Source of the DNA: Psychrobacter sp. UBA3962
Lineage (GTDB): Bacteria > Pseudomonadota > Gammaproteobacteria > Pseudomonadales > Moraxellaceae
Direction of reading: 5' to 3'
NCBI RefSeq assembly: GCF_002385225.1
Contig: NZ_DGDC01000029.1
Span: 1-54,992 of the forward strand
Length of the DNA stretch: 54,992 bases
The notes beneath the pieces were generated by a model. It saw only the letters and a program-made list of their open reading frames with translations. It was not told the DNA's origin and did no database searches. The translations under genes were made by a program, and so were the position numbers. Shown here one piece after another: positions 1 through 8,914 of the stretch (the first letter of the stretch is position 1; every line of letters begins with the position of its first letter).

Positions 1-17
1 GTATTTCAGGACGAGAC
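1..17 (-). CDS. 5' end of a gene cut by the window edge (partial)
   Basis: An ATG on the minus strand at 17 opens a reading frame that begins Met-Ser-Arg-Pro-Glu-Ile and runs off the window. A GAGG-like ribosome site lies about a dozen bases upstream and the start is 42 bases past the tmk stop, as expected for the next gene of a tmk operon. In related gammaproteobacteria holB and pilZ follow tmk, so either is possible. Only six codons are visible, so the product cannot be named. Confidence 0.4.
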
Positions 18-58
18 ATACTACAATACAACCTCTATGATAACTATACCCTTAGTGG

Positions 59-697
59 CTATAGCTTTTGAGCAACGGCCTGCCAAACTCTAGCTGCAAC
101 CTCCTCTGCCTCACCTTGGGCATCAATACGCTGGATACGCTGAGGATGAGCTTGATATTGCTCACTAAAACCTTGATACACCCTTTCAAAAAAAGCCATT
201 TTCTGTTGTTCAAAGCGATCAGCAGCACTGCGCTTACCTGCCCTCTGCATGCCCTCTGCGACCGGTAAATCGAGCCACAAAGTTAAGTCTGGCAAACGAG
301 GCACAAATTGACTGATAAGCCCCTCAATCTTCTGCAACATAACTGAGTTTCCAAAGCCTCTACCATAGCCCTGATAGGCCACAGTAGAGTCTACAAAGCG
401 ATCGCAAATTACCCACTTCCCTGCCTCTAGCGCCGGCAAGATAACTTTTGCCAAGTGGTCACTACGAGCCGCGAACATTAATAACATCTCAGTGTCATCA
501 GTGATATCCGTCTTGGTATCCAATAATAGCTCACGAAGCTGCTCGGCAAACGGACTGCCGCCTGGCTCTCGAGTCTGCACATACTCAATACCGGCGTCCG
601 TTAAACGTTGGCATAGGCTATTGATGGCCGTGGTTTTACCCACCCCTTCAGTACCTTCAAAGCTGATAAATTTAGCTTCATTGACTGTCTGCGACAT
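59..697 (-). CDS. tmk: Thymidylate kinase
   Basis: Phosphorylates dTMP to dTDP with ATP in the cytoplasm, an essential step of dTTP synthesis. The 212-residue protein has the family's usual length. It shows the P-loop GTEGVGKTT at residues 15-23, the TREPGG substrate loop at 42-47, the DRF motif at 99-101 followed by a YQGYGRG segment, and an Arg-rich LID region near 152-165. It is the third gene of a minus-strand run pabC-mltG-tmk, an order known from many gammaproteobacteria, and starts 20 bases after the mltG stop, so co-transcription is likely. The identification is secure. Confidence 0.97.
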   Translation of the reverse strand: MSQTVNEAKFISFEGTEGVGKTTAINSLCQRLTDAGIEYVQTREPGGSPFAEQLRELLLDTKTDITDDTEMLLMFAARSDHLAKVILPALEAGKWVICDRFVDSTVAYQGYGRGFGNSVMLQKIEGLISQFVPRLPDLTLWLDLPVAEGMQRAGKRSAADRFEQQKMAFFERVYQGFSEQYQAHPQRIQRIDAQGEAEEVAARVWQAVAQKL

Positions 698-716
698 AAG
701 ACTCGACTCTCTTTAT

Positions 717-1904
717 TTATGGGTTATCAGCTTTTCTTTGTTCACGCATAACTTGTAAGTACTCTTGTACTGCACGATTGTGGTCCGCGAGGGTCTTGGT
801 AAATTTATGCCCACCTGTACCCGTGGCCACGAAATACAAAGCATCACTATCGGCTGGGTGCATAGCCGCCTCAATAGATTCTGGAGAAGGCAGTGCAATT
901 GGAGTCGGTGGTAAGCCATCAATTTGATAGGTATTATAAGCGGTCTTCTCATTGATATCGGTACGGCGAATATTGCCATCATAACGCTCACCCATACCGT
1001 AGATGATCGTCGGATCAGTTTGAAGACGCATCCCCATGTTTAGACGATTCACAAATACTGCCGACACCAATTCGCGCTCACTTTCAACACTGGTTTCTTT
1101 TTCGATAATAGAGGCCATAATTAACGCCTCATAAGGGGTTTTATAGGGCAGATCCGCAGCACGATTCTCCCACGCCTTATCCAAAGCTTGTTGTTGACGC
1201 TTATAAAGGTCATTTAGAATCTGTTTGTCAGTAATGCCTCTGGCATAGTAATAGGTATCTGGAGTAAACCAGCCTTCTAAGTTGCTAGAAAACTCGCCTT
1301 CTGGAGTGAACGCATCAATACCCAATAGCTGCTTAAAATCGGCCTTAGGCTTGCCATTTGACTCTAATACCTCTAACACTACCCCTTCAGTCTTGGTAAT
1401 TGCTTTGTACAAGTCAGCAGCGGTTTTACCCTCAATAATCTGGATAGTAACCATGTCTACTTTTTGACCTTCTTTGAAAGCATCCATCAGCTGTTTAAAG
1501 CTGGCATTTTTCGGCACTTCATAAGTACCAGCATGCAGAGGCGCATCCACAGTTGCCTTGATATACAGCTTGGCTAAGCTGGCAGAGAACATGGGGACAT
1601 CGCGTTGGAACTGAGGTAAGAAGCCATAATAGCTTTGACCTTCTTCCACAACCAAGTCACCAGCGGCTTGATTAGAGTGACCAAACAAGGTCTGATACGC
1701 CATGGCCAACAAAAACAGCAGTATTAAACCAAATACCAATAGCAACTGATAGCCACGTTTTGAGGTAGGTTTTGGGGGCTGTTTTTTATGACGAGAGGGG
1801 TCGTCGCACACCAAGGAGACGTCCGTTGGGTGCACTGTTTCAGCCTCAGTAGCGGTCGGTTTATTGGGATTATTGCTTGGTTTTTTTGAATTTGAATCGC
1901 TCAT
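717..1904 (-). CDS. mltG: Endolytic murein transglycosylase MltG (YceG family)
   Basis: Inner-membrane lytic transglycosylase that cuts nascent peptidoglycan glycan strands and so helps set chain length. The protein has a polar N-terminal tail rich in Lys, Pro and Asn, one membrane helix about 50-75 residues in, and a periplasmic YceG domain. The motif ASIIEKET about two thirds along carries the catalytic Glu, followed by the TDPTIIYG segment typical of the family. The frame is open from a GTG at 1910; I prefer the ATG at 1904, two codons further in, which has a GTGAG-like ribosome site. It sits between pabC and tmk, its usual place. Confidence 0.95.
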   Translation of the reverse strand: MSDSNSKKPSNNPNKPTATEAETVHPTDVSLVCDDPSRHKKQPPKPTSKRGYQLLLVFGLILLFLLAMAYQTLFGHSNQAAGDLVVEEGQSYYGFLPQFQRDVPMFSASLAKLYIKATVDAPLHAGTYEVPKNASFKQLMDAFKEGQKVDMVTIQIIEGKTAADLYKAITKTEGVVLEVLESNGKPKADFKQLLGIDAFTPEGEFSSNLEGWFTPDTYYYARGITDKQILNDLYKRQQQALDKAWENRAADLPYKTPYEALIMASIIEKETSVESERELVSAVFVNRLNMGMRLQTDPTIIYGMGERYDGNIRRTDINEKTAYNTYQIDGLPPTPIALPSPESIEAAMHPADSDALYFVATGTGGHKFTKTLADHNRAVQEYLQVMREQRKADNP

Positions 1905-2001
1905 AGCCACTCACGAGGTAAAAGTTTGCTAGAATTTAGCACTGTATGCTCAGATATTCAATGGGGAATAACTATCTAGGCTGTTTTGTCTCGTCATTGA
2001 G

Positions 2002-3006
2002 CTATTTTATATTGTATTGGAAAGGCGCTAAAGATAACTGAAACCTTTCATTTTGAAACCATAACTGCTGAACAGGAGTAACACCACGCACCGCATTACA
2101 AAAGAACAGGGCTTCAAGTTGGTTTAAATCCTCATTGCTCAAGTAACGCAGCTGGGCAGGTGTGCCGAGCTTTGCTAGCTTATCAAGAATAACCTGACGC
2201 ATAACCCCGCGCACCCCAGACTGCTCAATGGGCGGCGTATACCAAACGTCAGAGGCTGCGTCATTACCTTCAGCAGCCAGCTCCGGCTTTAATGTATAAA
2301 AGAAGTTGCTCATCACCCCTTCCACCCAATTGCCGCTCATATCTGCTACCAAACTTTCAGCAAGTTCGGCATTCTGCTGCTTATGACGCTGTAACTCACC
2401 AGCTATCATCACCCCATCCAAACGATTTAAGGTTTTTAGACCCGCCAACGGCTGAGGCAAGCTGGCCAGCTGTGATTGCAAACATTGGGCGATAATTGGA
2501 GGTTGCTGTAACACCTGCTCTCCTAAGGACGGACCATCATCCGAGTCACCCCTCAAAAACTGAGCTGTATGCTCTGCGAGCGCTGCTGTCTGCATCACCC
2601 CTATCCAAATTAAAGCCTCATTGTCTGCTGCCTGCGTTGAATAAGCATAGCCACGCAAATTCTGGGCAGGACGAGAAAGGATAACTTTAATCAATCCATC
2701 GCCAATAGTCGTAGCAAACTGGCGGATTTCGCGCCACAGTTGCTGCTCAACCTGAGTTGAAAGGGTTAACTGCAAAGCTTGGCAATGACTCATGATACGA
2801 GCTTGATGGTAGGACTGCCAAAGCAGCTGTGCTTTATGCACCCCCATAGTACTAAAGAAGCCATCCCCATAGGCCACCGCTCTTAGGTTAGGGGCGATAC
2901 TATCATTAGGCAAAAGGGAGGAAGTAAAAGAGTAGGAAGGCGCGGAAGGTGTGAGGGCGCTCATGCCGGCATCACTGAGTTGATACCATGTCATGGCATG
3001 AGACAT
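2002..3006 (-). CDS. pabC: Aminodeoxychorismate lyase
   Basis: A PLP enzyme of the class IV aminotransferase fold that converts 4-amino-4-deoxychorismate to p-aminobenzoate and pyruvate for folate synthesis. The segment RAVAYGDGFFSTM at residues 42-54 matches the family's N-terminal signature and Lys191 in KTLNRL is the expected PLP lysine. At 334 residues it is longer than the E. coli enzyme (about 269), mainly because of some 40 additional N-terminal residues of low complexity. The start is supported by a strong AGGAGAGG-type ribosome site a few bases upstream. It is the first gene of the pabC-mltG-tmk block. The related branched-chain aminotransferases are the alternative, but the operon context favours pabC. 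Confidence 0.9.
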   Translation of the reverse strand: MSHAMTWYQLSDAGMSALTPSAPSYSFTSSLLPNDSIAPNLRAVAYGDGFFSTMGVHKAQLLWQSYHQARIMSHCQALQLTLSTQVEQQLWREIRQFATTIGDGLIKVILSRPAQNLRGYAYSTQAADNEALIWIGVMQTAALAEHTAQFLRGDSDDGPSLGEQVLQQPPIIAQCLQSQLASLPQPLAGLKTLNRLDGVMIAGELQRHKQQNAELAESLVADMSGNWVEGVMSNFFYTLKPELAAEGNDAASDVWYTPPIEQSGVRGVMRQVILDKLAKLGTPAQLRYLSNEDLNQLEALFFCNAVRGVTPVQQLWFQNERFQLSLAPFQYNIK

Positions 3007-3069
3007 CCCCCTCTCCTTAATAACTGATTGGTGGTTAATTTAACCTTTTAAATGGGTCTAGAACAATGA

Positions 3070-3774
3070 TTAGCCGTTTTTATTCATAATAATCATACAG
3101 CTATAAAACTCACATTTGGCCAGTTCTACCTTGGTGTCATTGATGACTTTATTCTTAACGATTTTGCCAGATAAGATGCTTTGAACCAGATCCTTGCCCT
3201 CATCTCCCATAAGTCCAGTCATCACCTTATATACTTTTTTGGCGTGATCAATGCTCATTTTCTTTTCGCTATCAGAGTCATTGGGGTTGGCATAATACCA
3301 GCCAAGCTCCAGATAATCTTGCGAATCGATGATATCTAGATAGGGTTCATCACCTTTCATAAAGCGGTATTTCACGGCCATATTACTGGCATAATCTAAA
3401 CTTTTTTCATCAGTGACGGTAACTTTACCAAACTGTTTTTTTAAGGCATCCACATCCTCTAAGCTCAAATCTTGAGTGTTGGAGGCTTTCCAACTCTGTA
3501 CATCGTAGCTCACCGGCTTACCCTCAGGCTTCTTGTTGACGTTTGGGTCCACACGAGTGTCTGCCTCATGACTGGCCATAGCATCATTATTAGACAGGGC
3601 TTGTTGTTTTGAGGCTTCCGTTTCTGAAGAGGTCCCCACTGGAGTCACGGTTTCGTCGGCCTTGCTGCAGCCTGTAAATAACAAACAGGTAGCTAGCCCT
3701 AATGCCCCTAGCTTTGAGAGCATTGAGCCTGTAGTAAAGGGTTGGCTAGAGTTTTTGGACTTGCTGAAGATCAT
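3070..3774 (-). CDS. Lipoprotein of unknown function
   Basis: A 234-residue protein that I do not recognise beyond its export signal. A hydrophobic stretch ending LLFTGC is a good lipobox, so it should be lipidated on that Cys and anchored to a membrane. A second Met, 18 residues in (ATG at 3723, with an AGG-type ribosome site), would give a more normal 19-residue signal peptide; the longer form adds a 17-residue polar segment. The mature part is polar, rich in Asp, Lys and Ser, with a low-complexity linker first and a C-terminal region containing CEFYSCM. It lies upstream of pabC, on the same strand, with a 63-base gap, so it could be read into the pabC operon. Confidence 0.75.
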   Translation of the reverse strand: MIFSKSKNSSQPFTTGSMLSKLGALGLATCLLFTGCSKADETVTPVGTSSETEASKQQALSNNDAMASHEADTRVDPNVNKKPEGKPVSYDVQSWKASNTQDLSLEDVDALKKQFGKVTVTDEKSLDYASNMAVKYRFMKGDEPYLDIIDSQDYLELGWYYANPNDSDSEKKMSIDHAKKVYKVMTGLMGDEGKDLVQSILSGKIVKNKVINDTKVELAKCEFYSCMIIMNKNG

Positions 3775-4117
3775 TCACGCACACCTTTTTACTTATTTCC
3801 TGGACCGTTACCCACCTCGGTAACTCTTTAATGAAGACTTTACAATAAAGCCCTCACTCTCTCTAAAAATGAATGTCTAGTTTATCCAAATCGCCACGCA
3901 TTGCATAGTGGAAAAAGCATGAAGCCCAAGACAAACCTTACAGACGACTCTCCCAAGCATAGTGGGTTTGTTATACTCATCTTTTTATACTAAATTATAG
4001 GTAATAAACCCCAAAACAGCGGTCTAAGCTCATTGTATTTTAATTGAGCTTCAGGATTAAATTATACCGGCCAACCCACTTTGTCTTAATAAGACAGCTA
4101 AAAATACAGAGTATCTT
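3775..4117. other. Intergenic region between divergent lipoprotein and aroE genes
   Basis: This 343-base stretch holds no convincing gene. It must contain the divergent promoters of the lipoprotein gene and aroE. An inverted repeat with seven-base arms, AAGCTCA at 4026-4032 and TGAGCTT at 4045-4051, lies about 70 bases before the aroE start; it has no T tract after it, so it does not look like a terminator. A possible aroE promoter pairs TTGTTA near 3968 with a weak TAAATT element. Assignments here are by eye. Confidence 0.4.
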
Positions 4118-4951
4118 ATGAGTCCGTCTAACCTTCAGCACTTTATCGTTATCGGTAATCCGATTGCCCACAGCAAATCTCCTGAGATTCATCAGCAATT
4201 TGCCGAACAAGCGCAGTTGCAGATTCGTTATAACCGTCAGTACTGCCCCGACGATGCTGCCAGCTTTATCGCTGTAGTAGAGGCTTTTTTTAACGGGGGT
4301 GGTGTTGGCGCTAACGTCACTGTCCCTTTTAAACAAGTAGCATACCAGTTATGTGCAGAGCGTGGGCAGCTTTCAGCGCATGCCAAAGTGGCAGGGGCTG
4401 TGAACACGCTTATGCTAAAAGAAGGGCAAATCTATGGCGACAATACCGATGGTCAAGGACTGGTCAATCACTTGCTCAGCTTAGGTTGGCCGCTTAAAGG
4501 CGCTAAAGTTGCGATATTGGGCGCTGGCGGCGCATCACGCGGAGTAGCTCTACCGCTTATCGAGGCGGGTATTAAACAGCTTACCATTGCCAATCGTACT
4601 GTAGAAAAGGCCCAAGTCTTGATTGAGCAACTGTGTGCAGCCAGCCCAGTTATCGAGGCTATTAATCCTAATTACTGTGCTTTAGAGCAATTAGAAGGTG
4701 ATTTTGACCTCATTATTAATGCCACCTCAATCGGCTTATCAGGGGAAATGCTACCTGTTAAAGACAGTTTAAACTGCCACTATGCTTACGATATGATGTA
4801 TGGTCGAGAGTTGCCGTTTTTAACTCATTTTTCTGATAAAGGCGCTGAAGTTTCATCCGGCTACGGCATGCTCATTGGGCAAGCGGCCTTAAGCTTTAAA
4901 CTGTGGACTGGCGCTAGCGTTGACCTTAATGCCTTAAATGAGGCTCAGTAA
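4118..4951 (+). CDS. aroE: Shikimate dehydrogenase
   Basis: Reduces 3-dehydroshikimate to shikimate with NADPH in the cytoplasm, the fourth step of the chorismate pathway. The 277-residue protein has the family's length and hallmarks: the shikimate-binding serines in AHSKSP (residues 17-22), the catalytic Lys72 in VTVPFK, Asn96 in AGAVNTL, Asp111 in DNTDGQG, the Rossmann loop GAGGASRG at 135-142, and ANRT at 158-161, the usual NADP phosphate site. It is a single gene that converges with the FUSC gene downstream across about 90 bases with no obvious hairpin. Confidence 0.97.
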   Translation: MSPSNLQHFIVIGNPIAHSKSPEIHQQFAEQAQLQIRYNRQYCPDDAASFIAVVEAFFNGGGVGANVTVPFKQVAYQLCAERGQLSAHAKVAGAVNTLMLKEGQIYGDNTDGQGLVNHLLSLGWPLKGAKVAILGAGGASRGVALPLIEAGIKQLTIANRTVEKAQVLIEQLCAASPVIEAINPNYCALEQLEGDFDLIINATSIGLSGEMLPVKDSLNCHYAYDMMYGRELPFLTHFSDKGAEVSSGYGMLIGQAALSFKLWTGASVDLNALNEAQ

Positions 4952-5041
4952 CGATCCATAAATGATGTTGATCAGCACTGACTCTGTCGGTACGGTGGCG
5001 TTAATAAAATGGCTTCATACAATAATAAGTTACCCTAAGCG

Positions 5042-6136
5042 CTATGGTTTGGGGCTAAATACTTTAGCCTCTAATGCCATTAACGGCTTTCTTAACCCAG
5101 TAGAGTGCATGACTACCCCACCAAGTAAAGCAATTAGACAGCCCAGCAAGGTATCTAAGAACCTGGCCTGTACAATACCGTCGTAGGCCGCCGCAGCCCC
5201 AGCGGATAGCGCTGGATGTCCCCTTCCATATTCAGCAATAAAGATGGTTAACGGCGTGACCATGACCACCGCCAGCGCATAGTGGCGGGTAATAATGGTT
5301 TCTATCCAGACAAACATCATAAATATGGCGATTGCCACCCCAATGTCTGATAAAGGCAGTGACAATAAAAACCAAGCCACAAACACCCCAATGCCGGTGC
5401 CCAAAATCCGATGCAACTGCTTAATACACATCGTGCGTAGCTGCATCCCTTGCATAATAACGTAGCAGCTAACAGGCACCCAATAAGGGTAAGGCATGTC
5501 CAACCATAAAGCCACCTCCAGCGACAGCACCACAAAGGCGCTAACAATTAAGCTCTCTGTCACCATGCCCAACTGATAACCATAACCTGGGTCTACATAT
5601 TCCGCAGGCGGCCTTACTATCCATAAATTATAGAACAGAGAAACTACCCAAGCATAAATAGCCCCGGTAGCGACAATACCAATTTTAGACAACATTCCCG
5701 ACCATTCTACGGGCATAAAAATAGCTAGAACCGAGGCCATCATAATAAACATACCTCCAGGTGGAGGCAGACGTAGATAGCGGCCCATGAGTACCATTGA
5801 AAAGGCCATAAAGATAAACAGTGGCACTCTAAGAGCTGGCAGATTGTGAGCCATAAGCCCTAAGCTGAAGCTACCAACCATAATAATGCCAATAAAGAAC
5901 AGCAAAGTCTGACGCTGGCGCACATTGCCTGCTTTCGGTTGGTTAAGAAATATCATAGCGCCCAAAGAGGCCAACACCCCTATCGGTAGTTGGTCAAATA
6001 AAGCCGCGATAAAAATGGTAGAAGCGATGGTAAAAGCCGCCACTAATCCCACGTACAGGGGCCTAATTTTTGGTTTAAAGGTAAATAAATGGTCAGCTTC
6101 TCGTTTGGCAAGCTCTTTTAAACGCTGTGTTGACAT
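5042..6136 (-). CDS. FUSC-family inner-membrane protein (putative aromatic acid exporter type)
   Basis: A very hydrophobic 364-residue protein with about ten predicted membrane helices. The C-terminal segment RFLDTLLGCLIALLGG is typical of the FUSC / aromatic-acid-exporter superfamily (YccS, AaeB relatives), whose members pump aromatic carboxylic acids or xenobiotics or have unknown roles. It lacks the long cytoplasmic domain of full YccS/AaeB proteins, so it is a compact, single-module version. It lies alone, convergent with aroE and divergent from the acyl-CoA dehydrogenase gene. The family call is good; the substrate is unknown. Confidence 0.75.
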   Translation of the reverse strand: MSTQRLKELAKREADHLFTFKPKIRPLYVGLVAAFTIASTIFIAALFDQLPIGVLASLGAMIFLNQPKAGNVRQRQTLLFFIGIIMVGSFSLGLMAHNLPALRVPLFIFMAFSMVLMGRYLRLPPPGGMFIMMASVLAIFMPVEWSGMLSKIGIVATGAIYAWVVSLFYNLWIVRPPAEYVDPGYGYQLGMVTESLIVSAFVVLSLEVALWLDMPYPYWVPVSCYVIMQGMQLRTMCIKQLHRILGTGIGVFVAWFLLSLPLSDIGVAIAIFMMFVWIETIITRHYALAVVMVTPLTIFIAEYGRGHPALSAGAAAAYDGIVQARFLDTLLGCLIALLGGVVMHSTGLRKPLMALEAKVFSPKP

Positions 6137-6512
6137 AAACAGAAAGTACTCAGATTGTTGTTTTTTAGAATTGTAATTTAATAAAGTTTGGGGAAAATAA
6201 AAATACCCTAGAAGAAAAAGAGTGAGATGAGATAGGTGTTCTACGTTTTATTTTATAGAAGAGCGTATTATTTGATTAAGCTATTTAGATAATTATTGCA
6301 GAGCAGATAAGTGTTTAAATAAGGGTCATTTAGAAAAGTAAAATGGTGACATTTTAATAACAGGAGTCCAACACTTCTTTAGACTTAAGTTAATATTATA
6401 AGGTCATGTTGGTTAGCAAAAACTACGCTATTGTAAGCCTAATATAATTTAAAAATGAATCAAAGCAGGTGCTTTTTTTTGGGTGTTATTAATACTTATT
6501 TTTATGAAACAT

Positions 6513-6530
6513 TTATTCACTTATGAATAA
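6513..6530. promoter_or_regulatory. Operator-like inverted repeat TTATTCA-N4-TGAATAA
   Basis: A perfect inverted repeat with seven-base arms and a four-base spacer lies about 140 bases before the acyl-CoA dehydrogenase start. Its right arm overlaps the first copy of a 13-base tandem duplication. The size suits a dimeric repressor, and fatty-acid oxidation genes are often controlled by such repressors; which protein binds is unknown. It could also be chance in AT-rich DNA. Confidence 0.35.
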
Positions 6531-6546
6531 TAGTTATGAATAATAG
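6521..6546. repeat. 13-base perfect tandem duplication, two copies
   Basis: The unit TTATGAATAATAG occurs at 6521-6533 and again at 6534-6546 with no gap. The duplication repeats the half-site TGAATAA of the neighbouring inverted repeat, so it would add an additional half-site for any protein that binds there. Confidence 0.85.
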
Positions 6547-6669
6547 GTTTTTGTATTATTTGGGCTTATACTAAAATCCATATCACCCTCCTATACTATT
6601 CATATTATGCTAGGTTGACAATACCTCGCAGCAGCGACAAATATATTATTCAATGGAAGAGAGTCTATT

Positions 6670-8490
6670 ATGCTAAGTTATAAAGCCCCCTTACGTGACA
6701 TGAAATTCTTATTAAATGACGTTTTCGATTATCAAACGCATTATAAAGATTTAAGCAATGGTGAAAACGCGGATCCAGAAACTGTAGATATGATTCTGCA
6801 AGGTATCGCTGATTTCGCGGAAAACGTTATTAGCCCCTTATATCAGCCAGCAGATGCTGAAGGCTGTCAATTCAAAGATGGCGTAGTGACCACTCCTAAG
6901 GGTTTTAAAGACGCTTACGATCAGTTCGTAGAAGGTGGCTGGCAAGGTATTTCGTACCCAGAAGAGTACGGCGGTATGAACTTACCAATGTCATTAAACC
7001 TTATTAAGGCTGAAATGATTGGTACCGCTAACTGGCCATGGGCAATGTATCCAGGTCTAACTACTGGTTGTATCAACACCTTAATGCAGTACGGTACAGA
7101 AGAGCAAAAAGACACTTACCTTCCTAAACTAGTAGAAGGTACTTGGTCAGGTACTATGTGTCTAACTGAGCCACAAGCGGGTACTGACTTAGGTCAAGTA
7201 AAAACCAGAGCAGTGCCACAAGAAGACGGCACCTATAAGCTAAATGGTACTAAAATCTTCATCTCAAGTGGTGAGCATGACCTAACTGATAACATTATCC
7301 ACATCGTTCTAGCCCGTCTTCCAAATGCACCTGAAGGTACTCGTGGTATCTCACTATTCATCGTACCTAAGTTCAATGTCAATGAAGAAGGTGAAGCAGG
7401 TGAGCGTAACGGCGTAAGCTGTGGTTCAATCGAGCACAAAATGGGTATCGCCTCATCGGCCACTTGTGTTCTAAACTTCGACGACGCAACAGGTTACCTA
7501 ATTGGTGAACCGCATCGTGGTCTAAAAGCTATGTTCACTTTCATGAACACTGCCCGTATCGGTACTGGTATCCAGGGTCTTGCTCACTGTGAGCTTGCTT
7601 TCCAAAATGCCCTACCGTATGCCAAAGAGCGTCGTTCAATGCGTACTTTATCAGGCGTTAAAGAGCCAGAAAAAGTAGCTGACGCTATTATTAACCATGC
7701 TGATGTACGTCGTATGCTGTTAACCATGAAGTCGTTCGCTGAAGGCGGCCGCTCAATGATTTATCATGCTGCTCGTTATGCGGATAAGATGTCTCAAGGT
7801 ATTGCTGAAGGCAATGATGAAGAATTTGAAAAGTGGGATGATAAGCTAGGTTTCTATACCCCAATTCTAAAAGGCTTCTTAACTGAGCTGGGTATTGAAG
7901 CGGCGAAAGAAGGCCAGCAAGTTTATGGTGGTCATGGTTACATCAAAGAGTGGGGCATGGAGTTGATCGCTCGTGACGCTCGTATTGCTACTCTTTATGA
8001 AGGAACCACAGGCGTACAGGCTCTTGACCTTCTAGGCCGTAAAGTTATCTTGCAATCAAAAGGTAAGATCATCCGTGATTACACTTCAGGTATCATGAAG
8101 TGGTGTGGTGATTACGCTCTAGACAAAAACATGCGTAAATTCGTTTGGGCGCTAACTAAGTTATGTGCTGAGTGGAACACCCTAACTGTACGTCTAATGC
8201 TAAGCGCGCGTAAAGACCGTGAAATTATCTCAGCCGCTTCTGTTGACTACTTAATGTACTCAGGTTATGTGATGATGGCTTATCACTGGGCACGTATGGC
8301 GGCAGTAGCTTATGAAAAGCTAGAAAAAGGTGGTGTTGAAGCGCCAGAATTCTACAAAGCTAAGATTCAGACTGCTGAATTCTACTTTGATAAGATTTTA
8401 CCACGCACTTCAGGTCATGCTGAAAGTATGGTAGCGCCAAGCTCATCTATGACTGATATGGACATTGAGCACTTTGCTTTCTTAGACTAA
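6670..8490 (+). CDS. Acyl-CoA dehydrogenase, long FadE5-like type
   Basis: FAD enzyme expected to oxidise acyl-CoA to trans-2-enoyl-CoA in the first step of beta-oxidation. At 606 residues it belongs to the enlarged bacterial class with an additional C-terminal helical domain. The segment CLTEPQAGTDLGQ around residue 160 is the classic acyl-CoA dehydrogenase signature, and YEGTTGVQ (Glu444) holds the expected catalytic glutamate, preceded by GGHGYIKEWGMEL. An AAGAG-type ribosome site precedes the ATG. The gene stands alone with a long regulated-looking upstream region and a strong terminator after it. The family is sure; chain-length preference cannot be read from the sequence. Confidence 0.93.
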   Translation: MLSYKAPLRDMKFLLNDVFDYQTHYKDLSNGENADPETVDMILQGIADFAENVISPLYQPADAEGCQFKDGVVTTPKGFKDAYDQFVEGGWQGISYPEEYGGMNLPMSLNLIKAEMIGTANWPWAMYPGLTTGCINTLMQYGTEEQKDTYLPKLVEGTWSGTMCLTEPQAGTDLGQVKTRAVPQEDGTYKLNGTKIFISSGEHDLTDNIIHIVLARLPNAPEGTRGISLFIVPKFNVNEEGEAGERNGVSCGSIEHKMGIASSATCVLNFDDATGYLIGEPHRGLKAMFTFMNTARIGTGIQGLAHCELAFQNALPYAKERRSMRTLSGVKEPEKVADAIINHADVRRMLLTMKSFAEGGRSMIYHAARYADKMSQGIAEGNDEEFEKWDDKLGFYTPILKGFLTELGIEAAKEGQQVYGGHGYIKEWGMELIARDARIATLYEGTTGVQALDLLGRKVILQSKGKIIRDYTSGIMKWCGDYALDKNMRKFVWALTKLCAEWNTLTVRLMLSARKDREIISAASVDYLMYSGYVMMAYHWARMAAVAYEKLEKGGVEAPEFYKAKIQTAEFYFDKILPRTSGHAESMVAPSSSMTDMDIEHFAFLD

Positions 8491-8521
8491 TCTATTCGCT
8501 TTTTAGCCCATAGATTAAATC

Positions 8522-8556
8522 AAAAAAACCGCTCTATTTATTAGGGCGGTTTTTTT
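8522..8556 (+). terminator. Rho-independent terminator of the acyl-CoA dehydrogenase gene
   Basis: A hairpin with CCGCTC paired to GGGCGG is flanked by an A run on the left and seven T on the right, 32 bases after the stop codon. The A run lets it work in both directions. Confidence 0.9.
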
Positions 8557-8626
8557 ATGGGTAGTTTTTTTGTGGACAGCTTCGATTGATTTTCAGTGCC
8601 CTATCCTGGCTTATCGATGATAAAAA

Positions 8627-8692
8627 CGGGCTTGCCTTGCATTGAAGCCGTCCGTTGTCCTATGATAGTGAGTAGCAACGGATAAGAGCCCG
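8627..8692 (+). other. Nested inverted repeats upstream of the TPP riboswitch
   Basis: Two stacked inverted repeats can form a long hairpin. The outer arms are CGGGCT at 8627-8632 and AGCCCG at 8687-8692; the inner arms are TCCGTTG at 8651-8657 and CAACGGA at 8676-8682. It lies about 70 bases before the TPP aptamer and after the previous gene's terminator. It could be extra structure in the tenA leader, a small RNA, or a protein-binding site. No known family is recognised. Confidence 0.4.
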
Positions 8693-8763
8693 ATTATGGG
8701 GACGGGAAATCAGTCTCGTAAACGTCTTTATCCCTGTACCTTTATTTTAATTATCCCAATGAC

Positions 8764-8876
8764 CTTGTCGGGGTGCTATGGCCCATCTCTTGATTATTCA
8801 TATCAAGCCAAAGATTTAGCCTTAGCTGAGAAATACCCGAGAACCTGATGCAGTTAGTACTGACGTAGGAAACAAG
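8764..8876 (+). ncRNA. TPP riboswitch (THI element)
   Basis: The stretch carries the conserved pieces of the thiamine pyrophosphate aptamer in order: the GGGGTGC element after the first stem strand CTTGT (8764-8768), CTGAGA followed by ATACCC, GAACCTGAT, a small stem with GTTAGTACTGAC, then GTAGGAAA and the closing strand ACAAG (8872-8876). TPP riboswitches repress thiamine synthesis, salvage and transport genes when TPP is plentiful. The next gene is tenA, a thiamine salvage gene, in agreement. The start codon lies some 200 bases further on. Confidence 0.93.
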
Positions 8877-8914
8877 CGTGATCTTAGTGAGCTCATTCCC
8901 AGAATACACTTAAT

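Larger units (their letters stand above)
6137..6669. other. AT-rich intergenic region upstream of the acyl-CoA dehydrogenase
   Basis: This 533-base region is visibly AT-rich and I see no gene in it. It lies between divergently transcribed genes. It holds an inverted repeat at 6513-6530, a 13-base perfect tandem duplication at 6521-6546, and a consensus -35 hexamer TTGACA at 6615-6620 without a good -10 at normal spacing. The length and elements suggest a regulated promoter for the downstream gene. Confidence 0.45.

Noticed and set aside
6521..6546. Possible CRISPR-like or mobile-element repeat
   Set aside because: It has only two adjacent copies, no spacers and no cas or transposase gene nearby; it is a simple tandem duplication.
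8696..8848. A 50-codon frame whose product would read like a short lipoprotein signal (TLSGC)
   Set aside because: It runs through the core of the TPP riboswitch, has no good ribosome site, and the conserved bases there are explained by the aptamer.
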